From contig NZ_BPFZ01000011.1 of NCBI RefSeq assembly GCF_030158815.1, positions 1 to 64,000 on the forward strand: a stretch of 64,000 bases of DNA, given 5' to 3'. The stretch comes from Candidatus Phycosocius spiralis. GTDB lineage: Bacteria > Pseudomonadota > Alphaproteobacteria > Caulobacterales > Aquidulcibacteraceae. Below the pieces are notes generated by a model. That model was given only the letters and a program-made list of their open reading frames with translations, did no database searches and had not been told where the DNA came from. Position numbers and translations under genes: made by a program. Below, one piece after another: positions 31,033 to 39,892 of this stretch; the stretch's first letter is position 1, and the number at the start of each line of letters is the position of its first letter.

Positions 31033-32873
31033 GTTGATCTGGTCTGAAATTGTAGAGCTGCCAATTCTTTATACAGGCCACCTAGAGCCATTAAGCATTC
31101 ATGATTACCCCGTTCAACGATTTTGCCATGATTGAGCACTAAGATCAGATCTGCGCGCCGGACAGTGGATAGGCGATGGGCAACCACAATCGTGGTGCGC
31201 GTGCTCGCAAAACGCTCTAATGCTTCTTGAACGCGCGTTTCAGATTCTGCATCAAGTGCACTGGTCGGCTCATCCAACAATAGGATTGGGCAATTGCGTA
31301 AAATGGCACGCGCGAGCGCTACACGCTGGCGCTCTCCGCCCGACAAGCGCGAACCGCGCGGCCCGACTTGGGCCAACATCCCCCCGTCCAAGCGATCCAC
31401 AAAGTCGCACGCTGCCGCATCTAGGGCCGCACGGACCGCCTCTGGACTAGCTTTTGGCATCCCCATGGCAACATTTTGGGCGATTGTGGCGTCAAACAGG
31501 GTCGCTTCCTGGCTGACAAGGGCAATGGTGTGGCGCAGACTGGCTAGGCTAACAAGACGGGTGTCAAACCCATCAACGCGCACATACCCAGAAGTTGGAT
31601 CGAACAGACGAGGCACTAGATTCAAGATTGTTGACTTACCCGCCCCAGAAGGGCCAACCAAAGCGAGTGTTTGCCCGGGCTCTGCGGTAAAGCTCACATT
31701 ATCAAGGCCATTACTGCCATCGGGCCAAGCAAAGGTTACTTGTTCAAACTCAATACGCCCTGGCCCTTTGGGTAAATGCATGGTCGGTTCGCGGTCGCGA
31801 ATGCTGGGTACTTCATCTAAAACCGTGAAAAAACGCGCCAAGGCCGACAAACCCTCTTGGATGACGCTATTGAGGCCACCAAGGCTTCGCACAGATTGGG
31901 CCGCAAGAAGCAAAGATGCAATAAAGGCCGTTAATGTGCCCACACTTGCCGCACCTTGGGCGATCCGTAAGCCCGCAAATGCAAAAACGCCAGCAATAGC
32001 AAGCCCCCCCAAAACTTCTAATATCGGGTCAACGCGGCCTTTTTGCTCAGCCATTTTCAAAAGCAGCTTCATGCGAGTTGTGAGAGCACGCCCCACGCGC
32101 ATGGCCTCAAAACCTTCCAATCCGTAGGACTTAACAAGCCGAATGCCGCCCATGCTTTCTTCAACCACCCCAGCTAAATCGGCGGCCTGTTGCTGAGCCT
32201 GCGCTGAGGTTTTTCGCAAGCGCGCGCCAATCATCGATACCGGCCCAATCGCCAAGGGCAGGATGATCAGGCACACAAGGGCAAGCTGCCAATCGCCCAA
32301 TATCATCACGACGATGACGCCAACCAAGGTCAAACAATCGCGCACAAAACTATTGGCGGCGCGCAAGACCGCTTCACGCACTGCATTTATATCGTTCAAA
32401 AACCGTGCCGCGAATGCACCGGAAGGTTCGCTGTTGAGACGTGAAAAATCTAAGCTTAAAAGCTTAGCAAATAAGTCTTGCTGAATCTTAGTGGTCGCCG
32501 ATAAGGCCACTTGATTGGTCAATAGGGTAGAGGCGTATAGGGCCAGCCCCTTGATCAGAGTCGCTGCGATGATCGCCAAAGGGCCAAGGATGGCAATAGT
32601 GGCTGGGGTCAAACGTCCAAAGACTTGCGCTTTTAAGGGGGCTGCCCCGCCGCTCAATTGGGCCAAGGCGTCAATCACCTGACCAAAGAGCCACGGATAA
32701 GTCGCCGACGCGGCTGCCACAATTGCCATTAAGAAGGTTGCCAAGGCCAAGCTAACCCCATCATGGCGCAACCAAACAGACCAAAACCGCTTGAGCAAAT
32801 TGGCACTGGTTTGAGGTCTTGGATTTGTTTGGTCTGTGGCCACCAATGGCTCTGCTAGATTAGTGATCTTCAT
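31029..32873 (-). CDS. ABC exporter, fused permease/ATPase (MsbA-like)
   Basis: A 614-residue half-transporter. Residues about 30-340 contain six hydrophobic segments (LATFLMAIVAAASATYPWLF and later). The ATPase domain has Walker A GPSGAGKST near 404, the signature LSGGERQR near 510, Walker B ILLLDEPTSALD near 534 and the H-loop VVAHRLS. This layout suits lipid, lipid A or peptide exporters. It follows the DUF4170 and inositol-phosphatase-family genes on the same strand. In related bacteria this neighbourhood adjoins lipid A-core genes, so lipid A flipping (MsbA) is a reasonable guess. Confidence 0.88.
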   Translation of the reverse strand: MKITNLAEPLVATDQTNPRPQTSANLLKRFWSVWLRHDGVSLALATFLMAIVAAASATYPWLFGQVIDALAQLSGGAAPLKAQVFGRLTPATIAILGPLAIIAATLIKGLALYASTLLTNQVALSATTKIQQDLFAKLLSLDFSRLNSEPSGAFAARFLNDINAVREAVLRAANSFVRDCLTLVGVIVVMILGDWQLALVCLIILPLAIGPVSMIGARLRKTSAQAQQQAADLAGVVEESMGGIRLVKSYGLEGFEAMRVGRALTTRMKLLLKMAEQKGRVDPILEVLGGLAIAGVFAFAGLRIAQGAASVGTLTAFIASLLLAAQSVRSLGGLNSVIQEGLSALARFFTVLDEVPSIRDREPTMHLPKGPGRIEFEQVTFAWPDGSNGLDNVSFTAEPGQTLALVGPSGAGKSTILNLVPRLFDPTSGYVRVDGFDTRLVSLASLRHTIALVSQEATLFDATIAQNVAMGMPKASPEAVRAALDAAACDFVDRLDGGMLAQVGPRGSRLSGGERQRVALARAILRNCPILLLDEPTSALDAESETRVQEALERFASTRTTIVVAHRLSTVRRADLILVLNHGKIVERGNHECLMALGGLYKELAALQFQTRST

Positions 32874-33120
32874 CGTCTGGTATAGGGCCGTTGGGATCGA
32901 TCAACCGATGCGCGTGAATGACAAAATAGCGCATATGCGCATTGTCGACGCTGCTTTGCGCCGCATGCTTCCAAGCGTCGCGGGCCTGAGCATAATTTGG
33001 GTATGCCCCTACATAGTCCAGCTTCGTGAGGTCACGAAACTCAACAGAGTCGAGATTGCGCATCTCACCGCCAATGACAAGGTGTAATAATTGTTTTTTA
33101 GGGCTGGATGTGGTTTCCAT
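32860..33120 (-). CDS. DUF4170 domain protein
   Basis: About 86 residues from the ATG at 33120, with GAGG upstream; an earlier ATG at 33135 is in frame and overlaps the previous gene. The sequence LLHLVIGGEMRNLDSVEFRD, then LDYVGAYPNYAQARDAWKHA, then YFVIHAHRLIDP is the DUF4170 pattern, a small cytoplasmic alphaproteobacterial protein. Its stop lies inside the start of the ABC exporter gene, indicating co-translation. The conserved position next to lipid A/core or exporter genes suggests an envelope link, but no activity is known. Confidence 0.85.
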   Translation of the reverse strand: METTSSPKKQLLHLVIGGEMRNLDSVEFRDLTKLDYVGAYPNYAQARDAWKHAAQSSVDNAHMRYFVIHAHRLIDPNGPIPDDEDH

Positions 33121-33127
33121 TAGATCC

Positions 33128-33916
33128 TCAAGCAAGCTTTACATGGTGAACACGGCCTATCAATAAGCTATGCAGCCCCCTGCCAGCCACCACAAGGCTT
33201 ATTTGACGTGGATTGGGTTGATTGTACATCAAGGCTGCCCCTTCATGAGTGGTTGCAATGGCCCCAGCCTCATCGACAATAACCGACGCGGCTACTAAGT
33301 CCCAATCCTGTTTTGCCGACAAAGCTATGGCCGCATCATACTGACCGCATGCGACAAGGCACATGCGGTAAGCAATCGAATTGCGGCTGACCACATCCAT
33401 CTGCGGCCAAGGCGGTTGCCAAGCTGGGTGGCGAAACATGGCTGGATCCCCAAGCATCGCGCACCCTTCGATCGCATCACAAGTGCTTGGCGCAATCTCA
33501 ACCCCGTTTAAGCGCGCACCGCCACCTTGTATGGCTTCAAACATTTCACCCGTCGCAGGGTTAAATACAACACCCAAAACCGGTACATTATGGTCTAACA
33601 GGCCAATACAAATGGTAAAATGGGGCTTGGCTTTAATAAAGGCGCGCGTCCCATCAATTGGATCAACTACCCAGCAAAAACGTGCGGAATGCCGCGAATG
33701 GTCATCGACACTTTCTTCAGACAACCAACCATAATTAGGACGTGCCTCTCTCAATTGCGCTTTTAAGAACGCATCTATGGCAATATCTACATTGCTCACA
33801 GGGTCATTGGGCGATTTATTGCTGACATCAAGCTCTTGGCCATAAAAGCGCATGGCCATGGCCCCAGCCTCGTTAGCTGCTGCCACTGCTAGGGCTAAAT
33901 CCGCAGCAAGCGCCAT
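33128..33916 (-). CDS. Inositol monophosphatase-family phosphatase
   Basis: A 262-residue metal-dependent phosphatase (IMPase/CysQ fold). The metal-binding motifs are visible: LSEESVDD near residue 70, WVVDPIDGTRAFIKAKPHF near 85, and DWDLVAASVIVDEAGA near 205. Substrates in this family include inositol phosphate, PAP and histidinol phosphate, and sequence alone does not decide. It lies 3 bp after pmbA and just before DUF4170 on the same strand, a conserved alphaproteobacterial order. Confidence 0.88.
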   Translation of the reverse strand: MALAADLALAVAAANEAGAMAMRFYGQELDVSNKSPNDPVSNVDIAIDAFLKAQLREARPNYGWLSEESVDDHSRHSARFCWVVDPIDGTRAFIKAKPHFTICIGLLDHNVPVLGVVFNPATGEMFEAIQGGGARLNGVEIAPSTCDAIEGCAMLGDPAMFRHPAWQPPWPQMDVVSRNSIAYRMCLVACGQYDAAIALSAKQDWDLVAASVIVDEAGAIATTHEGAALMYNQPNPRQISLVVAGRGLHSLLIGRVHHVKLA

Positions 33917-33919
33917 CGC

Positions 33920-35257
33920 TTAAGCCCCAGCAATCGTCATCGAAGGGATCAAAATACTAGGGCACTCAATTGATGAGCGGCCTTCATAATCATTTCCAGG
34001 AATAAGGACGGCATACATATCAAGCAGATTGCCTGCCACCGTGATCTCATGAACAGGGCGCACAATCTGGCCTTGTTCAAACCATAGGCCCGAAACGCCA
34101 ACAGAATAATCGCCCGTATTGGCATTAAAGCTAGGCGACATCGTTTCGATGACGAGCAAACCCTTACCGGCCTCGCGTTGCAGACCCACCAAATCATGCT
34201 CTCCGGGCATGAGTTTCACATTGCTTGTGCTAATTCCAGGTGCACCTCCAGGATTAAGCGCTGCGTGGCCTGTTGAACGCAACCCTAATTGGCGCGCACT
34301 AGCAGAATTGAGTAACCAGGTTTGCAAGACACCTTCGCAGATCAAATCACGGGGGGCGACTTGGCAGCCTTCCCCGTCAAAAGGGTGCGATGACCAACCA
34401 CCCACCAAGTGCGGATTATCGGTAATTTGAATGCCTTTGGCGAAGACTTGGGTGCCCATTTTCTCGCGCAGAAACGAAACACCCCGTGCAATGGATGCAC
34501 CAGAAATCGCGCCGAGGAAAAATCCGATCAAACGCGGCGCAACGCGGTTCTCAAATATTACCGGAGCGGTACAACTTTCTAGTTTCGTAGCACCTAAACG
34601 CAGGACTGCACGTGCTCCTGCGCGCTGGCCAATGAAAGTGGCATCGCGAAGCTCATTTAAAAATCGACTTGAATCGCTATACCAATCGCGTTCTTTTTGA
34701 TCATCTCGTTCGGCAATGGCAGAGAGGCCCAAACCCCATGATGTGCCACGATAGCTGCCCAAAAAGCCATTGCTGGCCCCATAAACCACTTGGCTAGCCC
34801 CCCATTCAGCGCCAGAGCCAGCAGAATTGGTAACGCCCTTCTCTGCCAAGGCCGCTGCTTCGCTGATCAATGCGCGGCTTTCCAAATCCTCGATAGAAGG
34901 CGGTGTATCGTCCCACATGGCCAGATCGATACAATCTTTTGCAAGTGCCTCAGGCTCCGGCAACCCACACCATGGGTCTTCGGCGGCGGCCTTGGCCATA
35001 GCCACTACCCGCGAAGCTAGAGCGTCCAGCGCCGCTAAGCTGAAATCACTGGTTGAAGCACCAGCTTGCTTTTTACCTATCAGGACGCGCAAACCTACCG
35101 AAGAACTTTCTTCACGCGCCACCGATTCCAATTTTCCCATGCGCACTGAGACCGATAGGCTTTGACGCTCAACGCATGCCGCGTCAGCTTCTTGTGCCCC
35201 CAAGGATTTGGCGCGCGTTAACAGCCGATCTACGGCTTCATCTAGTTTAATCGTCAT
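33920..35257 (-). CDS. pmbA: TldD/PmbA-family metallopeptidase subunit (TldE)
   Basis: A 445-residue PmbA/TldE protein. With TldD it forms a cytoplasmic protease that processes small peptides and antitoxins. Features are an N-terminal domain starting DRLLTRAKSLGAQEADAAC and the C-terminal barrel region with FENRVAPRLIGFFLGAISG, HPFDGEGCQVAPRDLI and FNANTGDYSVGVSGLWFEQG. The HExxxH zinc motif belongs to the TldD partner, so its absence here is expected. No tldD gene is present in the window. It is the first gene of the IMPase-DUF4170-exporter run. Confidence 0.92.
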   Translation of the reverse strand: MTIKLDEAVDRLLTRAKSLGAQEADAACVERQSLSVSVRMGKLESVAREESSSVGLRVLIGKKQAGASTSDFSLAALDALASRVVAMAKAAAEDPWCGLPEPEALAKDCIDLAMWDDTPPSIEDLESRALISEAAALAEKGVTNSAGSGAEWGASQVVYGASNGFLGSYRGTSWGLGLSAIAERDDQKERDWYSDSSRFLNELRDATFIGQRAGARAVLRLGATKLESCTAPVIFENRVAPRLIGFFLGAISGASIARGVSFLREKMGTQVFAKGIQITDNPHLVGGWSSHPFDGEGCQVAPRDLICEGVLQTWLLNSASARQLGLRSTGHAALNPGGAPGISTSNVKLMPGEHDLVGLQREAGKGLLVIETMSPSFNANTGDYSVGVSGLWFEQGQIVRPVHEITVAGNLLDMYAVLIPGNDYEGRSSIECPSILIPSMTIAGA

Positions 35258-35284
35258 AGCTGACCTCTAGAGTGCGTTTTCACG

Positions 35285-35306
35285 GATGCGAAGCCACTTT
35301 CGCATC
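35285..35306. terminator. Perfect 8-bp hairpin between the anti-sigma and pmbA genes
   Basis: GATGCGAA and TTCGCATC flank a six-base loop. There is no T-run on either side, so it may be a weak or factor-assisted terminator of the sigma operon, or a protein site upstream of pmbA. Confidence 0.35.
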
Positions 35307-35359
35307 AAACGGGACAAGCTTCACCACATCCCGCAGCAGCTACCACCCATGCCGTACTT

Positions 35360-35659
35360 TTAATAAGTTGGATCCAGATTGGCGGTTATGAGCTCTTCGG
35401 CAAAAGCATCGGCATCGGCCTGCATGGCCTTTTGATTGCTCTGCGAAGTCTGCCAAGACTGAAAGGCTATAAATCCACCAAATCCAACAATCACCAGTGC
35501 AGCCAAAGCAGCTAAACGAACAGGCCATAGAGGGCGTCCTAAATTCTGTGCTTTATAAGCTGCCATCGCCGCCGCCTCAATCCTGGCTAAGGGCGGTGTA
35601 GGCACAGGTCCTGCTTGCTCCAACAGCGAGGCAAGGGGATCGCTAGAGATCTGGGTCAT
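35360..35659 (-). CDS. Probable one-TM anti-sigma factor
   Basis: A 99-residue protein with a cytoplasmic N-terminus (LASLLEQAGPVPTPPLARIE), one membrane helix (VRLAALAALVIVGFGGFIAF) and a short exported tail (ADADAFAEELITANLDPTY). It overlaps the ECF sigma gene by 4 bp, the usual layout for a cognate anti-sigma factor. No zinc-binding HxxxCxxC motif is present, so it is not a ZAS-type protein. The regulatory role is inferred from size, topology and coupling, not from a known family. Confidence 0.6.
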   Translation of the reverse strand: MTQISSDPLASLLEQAGPVPTPPLARIEAAAMAAYKAQNLGRPLWPVRLAALAALVIVGFGGFIAFQSWQTSQSNQKAMQADADAFAEELITANLDPTY

Positions 35660-36249
35660 GCGGCGGTTCCTCCTACAGATGGTTGAAAAAATTCTTGTTT
35701 GTCGTCCTTGAGAGCCAAGCGCAAAGCGCGCCTTGCACGCGCCAATAAGGATTCGACCGCTTCCACACTAATCCCCAAAATCACACCAACTTCTCTGGCC
35801 GGTAAAGCATCATAATGGGTGAGAATAATCGCGGCACGTTGACGATGAGGAAGCCCTCCAAGTGCCCGATCAACCCGGCTTTGCATAACTTCTTGTAGTA
35901 AACCTGCATCGGGCAAAGGACTTGGGTCGCTTTGCTCTGGCAGGGTCTCCCCATAGACAAAACGTCTAGACTTTCTGAGCCTATCAAAGCACAGATTGGT
36001 CGTCACAAGATGGAGCCAAGTTTGAATACGCGCCTGACCTGGTTTCCAACTTGGTAAGATTTTCCATAGCCGGATCAGGGTTTCTTGGGTGACATCTTCG
36101 GCCTCTGCTGCATCATGGAGTAAACGCCAAGATAGGTTCCAGATACTTGGTGTAACCGCTTTCACCAAAGCACGGGCGGCAAATGTATCGCCGCGCCGTG
36201 CTTTTTCAACCAAACCAGCTAAAGGATCAAAATAATGCGGTTTGGACAT
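35656..36249 (-). CDS. ECF-type RNA polymerase sigma factor
   Basis: A 197-residue sigma-70 family ECF factor. Region 2 is visible at DAAEAEDVTQETLIRLWKIL with the DNA-melting/-10 helix TWLHLVTTNLCFDRLRKSRR. Region 4 reads LGGLPHRQRAAIILTHYDAL followed by the helix-turn-helix AREVGVILGISVEAVESLLA. It lies 17 bp downstream of the EF-hand gene and overlaps the probable anti-sigma gene, so the three form one transcript. Calcium or envelope stress as the signal is inferred from the EF-hand partner. Its own promoter could not be picked out. Confidence 0.92.
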   Translation of the reverse strand: MSKPHYFDPLAGLVEKARRGDTFAARALVKAVTPSIWNLSWRLLHDAAEAEDVTQETLIRLWKILPSWKPGQARIQTWLHLVTTNLCFDRLRKSRRFVYGETLPEQSDPSPLPDAGLLQEVMQSRVDRALGGLPHRQRAAIILTHYDALPAREVGVILGISVEAVESLLARARRALRLALKDDKQEFFQPSVGGTAA

Positions 36250-36266
36250 GTGACCTTGACCAAGGG

Positions 36267-37001
36267 TTACTCGCGGTGCTCTTCACGCTCATGGCCCCTC
36301 TGATGATGGCCACCCTTCCGCCCAAGGCGGGCAGCTGCAGCGGCTTCCTCGCGCGTTAAGCGACCATCCTTATTCGTATCGGCACGTTCAAAAAGTGGAT
36401 CTGGGCTGGCCATCCATTCATCCTTACTGATTTTTCCATCCTTATCAGTATCGAGCTGAGGTGGGAAAGGGGGTCGCTTCGTGGGATGTTTCATTTTTGC
36501 ACGCATGTCCACCAGTTCGCTTTTATCTAAGCGGCCGTCCTTATTGGCATCAAAACGGGTAAATGAGTTATCGCCACGCGCTTGCGCCTCAGATTGCTTT
36601 TCTTCCGCCAGGCGGGCCATGCCTGCATCATACTCACTACGGGTGACCGACCCGTCTGCATTGGTATCAAAATCGGCCAGTAGATCGCGCTTCTCCCGCC
36701 GTGGCCCTTCGTCCCTAAGTTCGCGACGCACACCTAATTGCTTGGGGGGGCGGGGTGAACGCAAGGCGCGCATTTCTTCTTTAACGATGTAACCATCCTT
36801 ATTGAGGTCCGCACGCGTAAACATACTGGCCCGCGCGGCCTTGACTTCTTGGATGGTGAGTACTCCATCCTGATTGAGGTCGGCGCGGTCAAATAAGCCC
36901 AATCCATGGGGTGGCGGCGGTGGTGTTGTCACTTGCTCTGCCATGATAGGACTGGCCATCAAGGCAAAAGCAGCAGCTATAAACATGAGTTTTAAGTGCA
37001 T
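36267..37001 (-). CDS. Exported calcium-binding protein with six EF-hands
   Basis: A 244-residue protein with a Sec signal (MHLKLMFIAAAFALMASPIM, then AEQ). It contains six 12-residue EF-hand loops: DLNQDGVLTIQE, DLNKDGYIVKEE, DTNADGSVTRSE, DANKDGRLDKSE, DTDKDGKISKDE and DTNKDGRLTREE. All keep the Asp/Asn ligands and the Gly at position 6. A Pro-rich stretch follows the signal, and a His/Arg-rich tail (GGHHQRGHEREEHRE) could bind metal too. It is the first gene of a unit with an ECF sigma factor and a one-TM regulator, suggesting a periplasmic calcium sensor or buffer. Confidence 0.9.
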   Translation of the reverse strand: MHLKLMFIAAAFALMASPIMAEQVTTPPPPPHGLGLFDRADLNQDGVLTIQEVKAARASMFTRADLNKDGYIVKEEMRALRSPRPPKQLGVRRELRDEGPRREKRDLLADFDTNADGSVTRSEYDAGMARLAEEKQSEAQARGDNSFTRFDANKDGRLDKSELVDMRAKMKHPTKRPPFPPQLDTDKDGKISKDEWMASPDPLFERADTNKDGRLTREEAAAAARLGRKGGHHQRGHEREEHRE

Positions 37002-37030
37002 CTCTGATTTCCTTAGATATGTAGTTAACC

Positions 37031-37077
37031 CCCCAGCCGGGCAAACATGCAGTGATGTTATGGTTTAACGGCTGGGG
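37031..37077. other. Inverted repeat between glnE and the EF-hand gene
   Basis: CCCCAGCCG at 37031-37039 and CGGCTGGGG at 37069-37077 form a perfect 9-bp pair separated by 29 bases. It sits 17 bp after the glnE stop and about 30 bp before the EF-hand start. It could be a long-loop terminator for glnE or an operator for the EF-hand/sigma unit. Confidence 0.35.
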
Positions 37078-37093
37078 CGTCCCATTCCGTCGC

Positions 37094-39892
37094 TTAAACT
37101 GCAAACTGCATAAATTGCTCACGAATAAGGGTTTGCGCATCGTCCAGTTTGGCCTGAACGGTGGTAAAGTCTGGCGCATCCAAACAGCGGGCGATGGCGC
37201 GCTTTAATCCTGAACCTGCCCGGTCGGCATCAAAATTTGGCCCGGCTGCAACCGCCAGAATCTGACGGACATCATGGAGGACACGTCCCGCTAGGATCAA
37301 GCGCCCAGCCGTTTCAAAAGCCAATACACCAAATTCTGCCAGCGCATGGAGCGCTTCAATCGTATTGGCACGAACACAATTATGACCTCGTGAGGCCCCT
37401 AAAAGCTGATAATATTGGCTTAAAAACTCAAGATCAATCAAACCACCCGACTGGCGTTTGATATCCCATCGCCCGCGAACAGGATGTGCCAAAGCCATTT
37501 TTTTGCGCATCGCAACAATATCGGCCCGTATTGTCCCTAACTCGCGCGGCACTGACAATACCTGCGCCTTCATGTCCATTATTTCAGAGATCAATTCAAG
37601 GTCCCCCGCAACAGGGCGCAACCGGGTAAGCGCTTGAAGCTCCCACGTCCAAGCCTGGTCACGGTAATAATGCTTCAAAGCTGAAAACTGCACGGCAACA
37701 GGGCCAGCCCGACCAGATGGACGCAATTGCATATCCACATCATAGAGACTGCCTTCTGCGGTTTGAACCGAAAGCGCCGATACCAACCTTTGGGTAAAAC
37801 GGGTGTGCCATTGCTCAGCACTGATTGGGCGCTCACCGTCGGATTCTTGCAACTCATCATCCACGTCATAGACAATCATAAGATCTAAATCCGAGTCTGC
37901 CGCTAATTCCTGTCCACCTAGTTTACCCCAAGCACACACCGCAAAGCGCCCATGAATACGGCCATGGATAGGTACCAAAGACTCTGTTGCAACAGGAATG
38001 AGGGATTGAATAGTCGCCTCAGCTAATTTGGAATAAGCCCGCCCCGCTTGATCGGCTCTGGCGCGTCCGTGTAAGACCTGAAAACCGATGCGGAACAATT
38101 CTTCACGGTGGCAACGCCGAACGATATCCAAACTGTGTTCAAATTGATCGGGATGGATCACCATATCTGCCATGATATTGTGGTCAATTTCAGAGGTGTC
38201 TGGGGCTAAGGGTGCCAAAAAATGGGGCGAAAGCATCGCATCTAATATCGCAGGTCGTTGTGCCAAGACCGTGCCTAATCGCGGGGCAAGTGCCAAGGTT
38301 GCACAGGTCTCCTTTAAAATCTTCGGTTCTGCTTTAAATAAAGACAGGATTTGGACGCCTGCTGGAAGGGCCGCAAAAAAATCTTGAAACCGAGCAAAGC
38401 CAATCTCAGGTTCCCCAGTAGCTGCTATGGCTTGGAGAAGTTCTGGCGTGAGGGCGGTTAAAAGCTCACGCGCGCGCGCAGTTCGGGTAGCTGGAATATG
38501 GCCATGGTGCCAAGCGCGAATAGTCTTGGCGATGGAAGATGGCTCGCTAAACCCTAAGGATGCGATAGTTTCTAAGGTTTCAAGATCATCTTCAACGCCG
38601 GTAAACACCAATGATCCCAATGGGCTTGATAGGGGCTTGCTCTCGGGAAAGAGCTCTCGCACACGGGTGCGGACCATGTCCCGACAGGCGCGGATATCGC
38701 GGTCCAAGGCGGCCAGATTTTCGTGCCCTGACAAAACCGCCACGCGCGCGCGCCTAGATGGGTCTGATGGCAGTTGATGGGTTTGCTCATCGTCTAGCAT
38801 TTGAATGCGATGCTCTATCGCGCGTAAAAACCGATATCCATGCGCCAAATCATCGCGCGCAGGGGCATCAATTCTCCCGGCATCCACCAGTGCATCCAAT
38901 GCATCCAACGTGCCGCGTAGCCGCAGGCTGGCATCACGGCCGCCCAAAATCAATTGCTGGGTTTGGGCAAAAAACTCAATCTCACGGATCCCGCCGCGCC
39001 CTAGTTTCACATCAAAAGCTGGATCATCTGAATCTTTGGAGCGGTGCACAGCATGAATTTGCCGCAAAATGGATTGCACATCATCAATGGCCGCAAAATC
39101 AAGGTTCTTGCGCCAAATAAAGGGTCGTAAATGATCGAGAAATGATGCCGCAATGGTCAAATCACCACCTATTGCGCGGGCCTTGATAAAGGCTGCCCGT
39201 TCCCAATTTTGTCCTACACTCTCATAATAGGCTTCAGCAGCGCGAAGCGAAACAGCAACGGGCGTGGATGCGGGATCAGGCCTTAACCGCCAATCCACCC
39301 GAAAGACATAACCATCAGGTGTTACCTCTTCAAGAATGCGCGAAACCGCTTGAACATGACGCACGCATAGACCGCTCGCATTGTCGCGGGCTTCTTCTTC
39401 AAAAGCGTCACGATCGTAAAATGCCGCCAAGTCAATATCGCTGGAATAATTGAGCTCTCCTGCCCCATGCTTGCCCATCGCCAGGATAAACAGACCTGGA
39501 ACGAGGGCCTGCCCTCCCATGAGTGCCTTATCGCGTGATTGCGCCGTGCGACACGCCAATCCCATGGCGCTACAGGTAGCGATATCGGCCAAGCTGGACA
39601 AATAATGGGTGACATCTTGTAAGCCAAGTTCACCACTTAAATCCCCAAGCGCGCATCCCAAATGCGTATCAGCTTTGGCCTGGCGCAATGCCGCCATTGC
39701 CTCGTGCAATCCAAGCTGATCTGCCGCCGCGGCGTGTGCAAAGGCATTGAGAAAGCCATCACACAGCGAACCATGCACAAAGCCTTGAAAAGCATCTGCA
39801 CGTCTTTGACACAGTCGTTCCAAATAAGGTGAAACGCTCCGCGCCACGGCCATGGACTCGGGCTTGGGTCCTAGGGGCTTGATGGCAATCAT
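37094..39892 (-). CDS. glnE: Glutamine synthetase adenylyltransferase/deadenylyltransferase
   Basis: A bifunctional cytoplasmic enzyme that adds or removes AMP on glutamine synthetase under PII control. The 932 residues cover both nucleotidyltransferase domains. The first has LFILAMGKHGAGELNYSSDI followed by DLAAFYD near residue 150. The second has FAVCAWGKLGGQELAADSDL and DLMIVYD near 660. Each carries the GS-DxD catalytic pattern. Its start overlaps the upstream histidine kinase stop by 4 bp. This is the last gene of the long minus-strand series. Confidence 0.96.
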   Translation of the reverse strand: MIAIKPLGPKPESMAVARSVSPYLERLCQRRADAFQGFVHGSLCDGFLNAFAHAAAADQLGLHEAMAALRQAKADTHLGCALGDLSGELGLQDVTHYLSSLADIATCSAMGLACRTAQSRDKALMGGQALVPGLFILAMGKHGAGELNYSSDIDLAAFYDRDAFEEEARDNASGLCVRHVQAVSRILEEVTPDGYVFRVDWRLRPDPASTPVAVSLRAAEAYYESVGQNWERAAFIKARAIGGDLTIAASFLDHLRPFIWRKNLDFAAIDDVQSILRQIHAVHRSKDSDDPAFDVKLGRGGIREIEFFAQTQQLILGGRDASLRLRGTLDALDALVDAGRIDAPARDDLAHGYRFLRAIEHRIQMLDDEQTHQLPSDPSRRARVAVLSGHENLAALDRDIRACRDMVRTRVRELFPESKPLSSPLGSLVFTGVEDDLETLETIASLGFSEPSSIAKTIRAWHHGHIPATRTARARELLTALTPELLQAIAATGEPEIGFARFQDFFAALPAGVQILSLFKAEPKILKETCATLALAPRLGTVLAQRPAILDAMLSPHFLAPLAPDTSEIDHNIMADMVIHPDQFEHSLDIVRRCHREELFRIGFQVLHGRARADQAGRAYSKLAEATIQSLIPVATESLVPIHGRIHGRFAVCAWGKLGGQELAADSDLDLMIVYDVDDELQESDGERPISAEQWHTRFTQRLVSALSVQTAEGSLYDVDMQLRPSGRAGPVAVQFSALKHYYRDQAWTWELQALTRLRPVAGDLELISEIMDMKAQVLSVPRELGTIRADIVAMRKKMALAHPVRGRWDIKRQSGGLIDLEFLSQYYQLLGASRGHNCVRANTIEALHALAEFGVLAFETAGRLILAGRVLHDVRQILAVAAGPNFDADRAGSGLKRAIARCLDAPDFTTVQAKLDDAQTLIREQFMQFAV

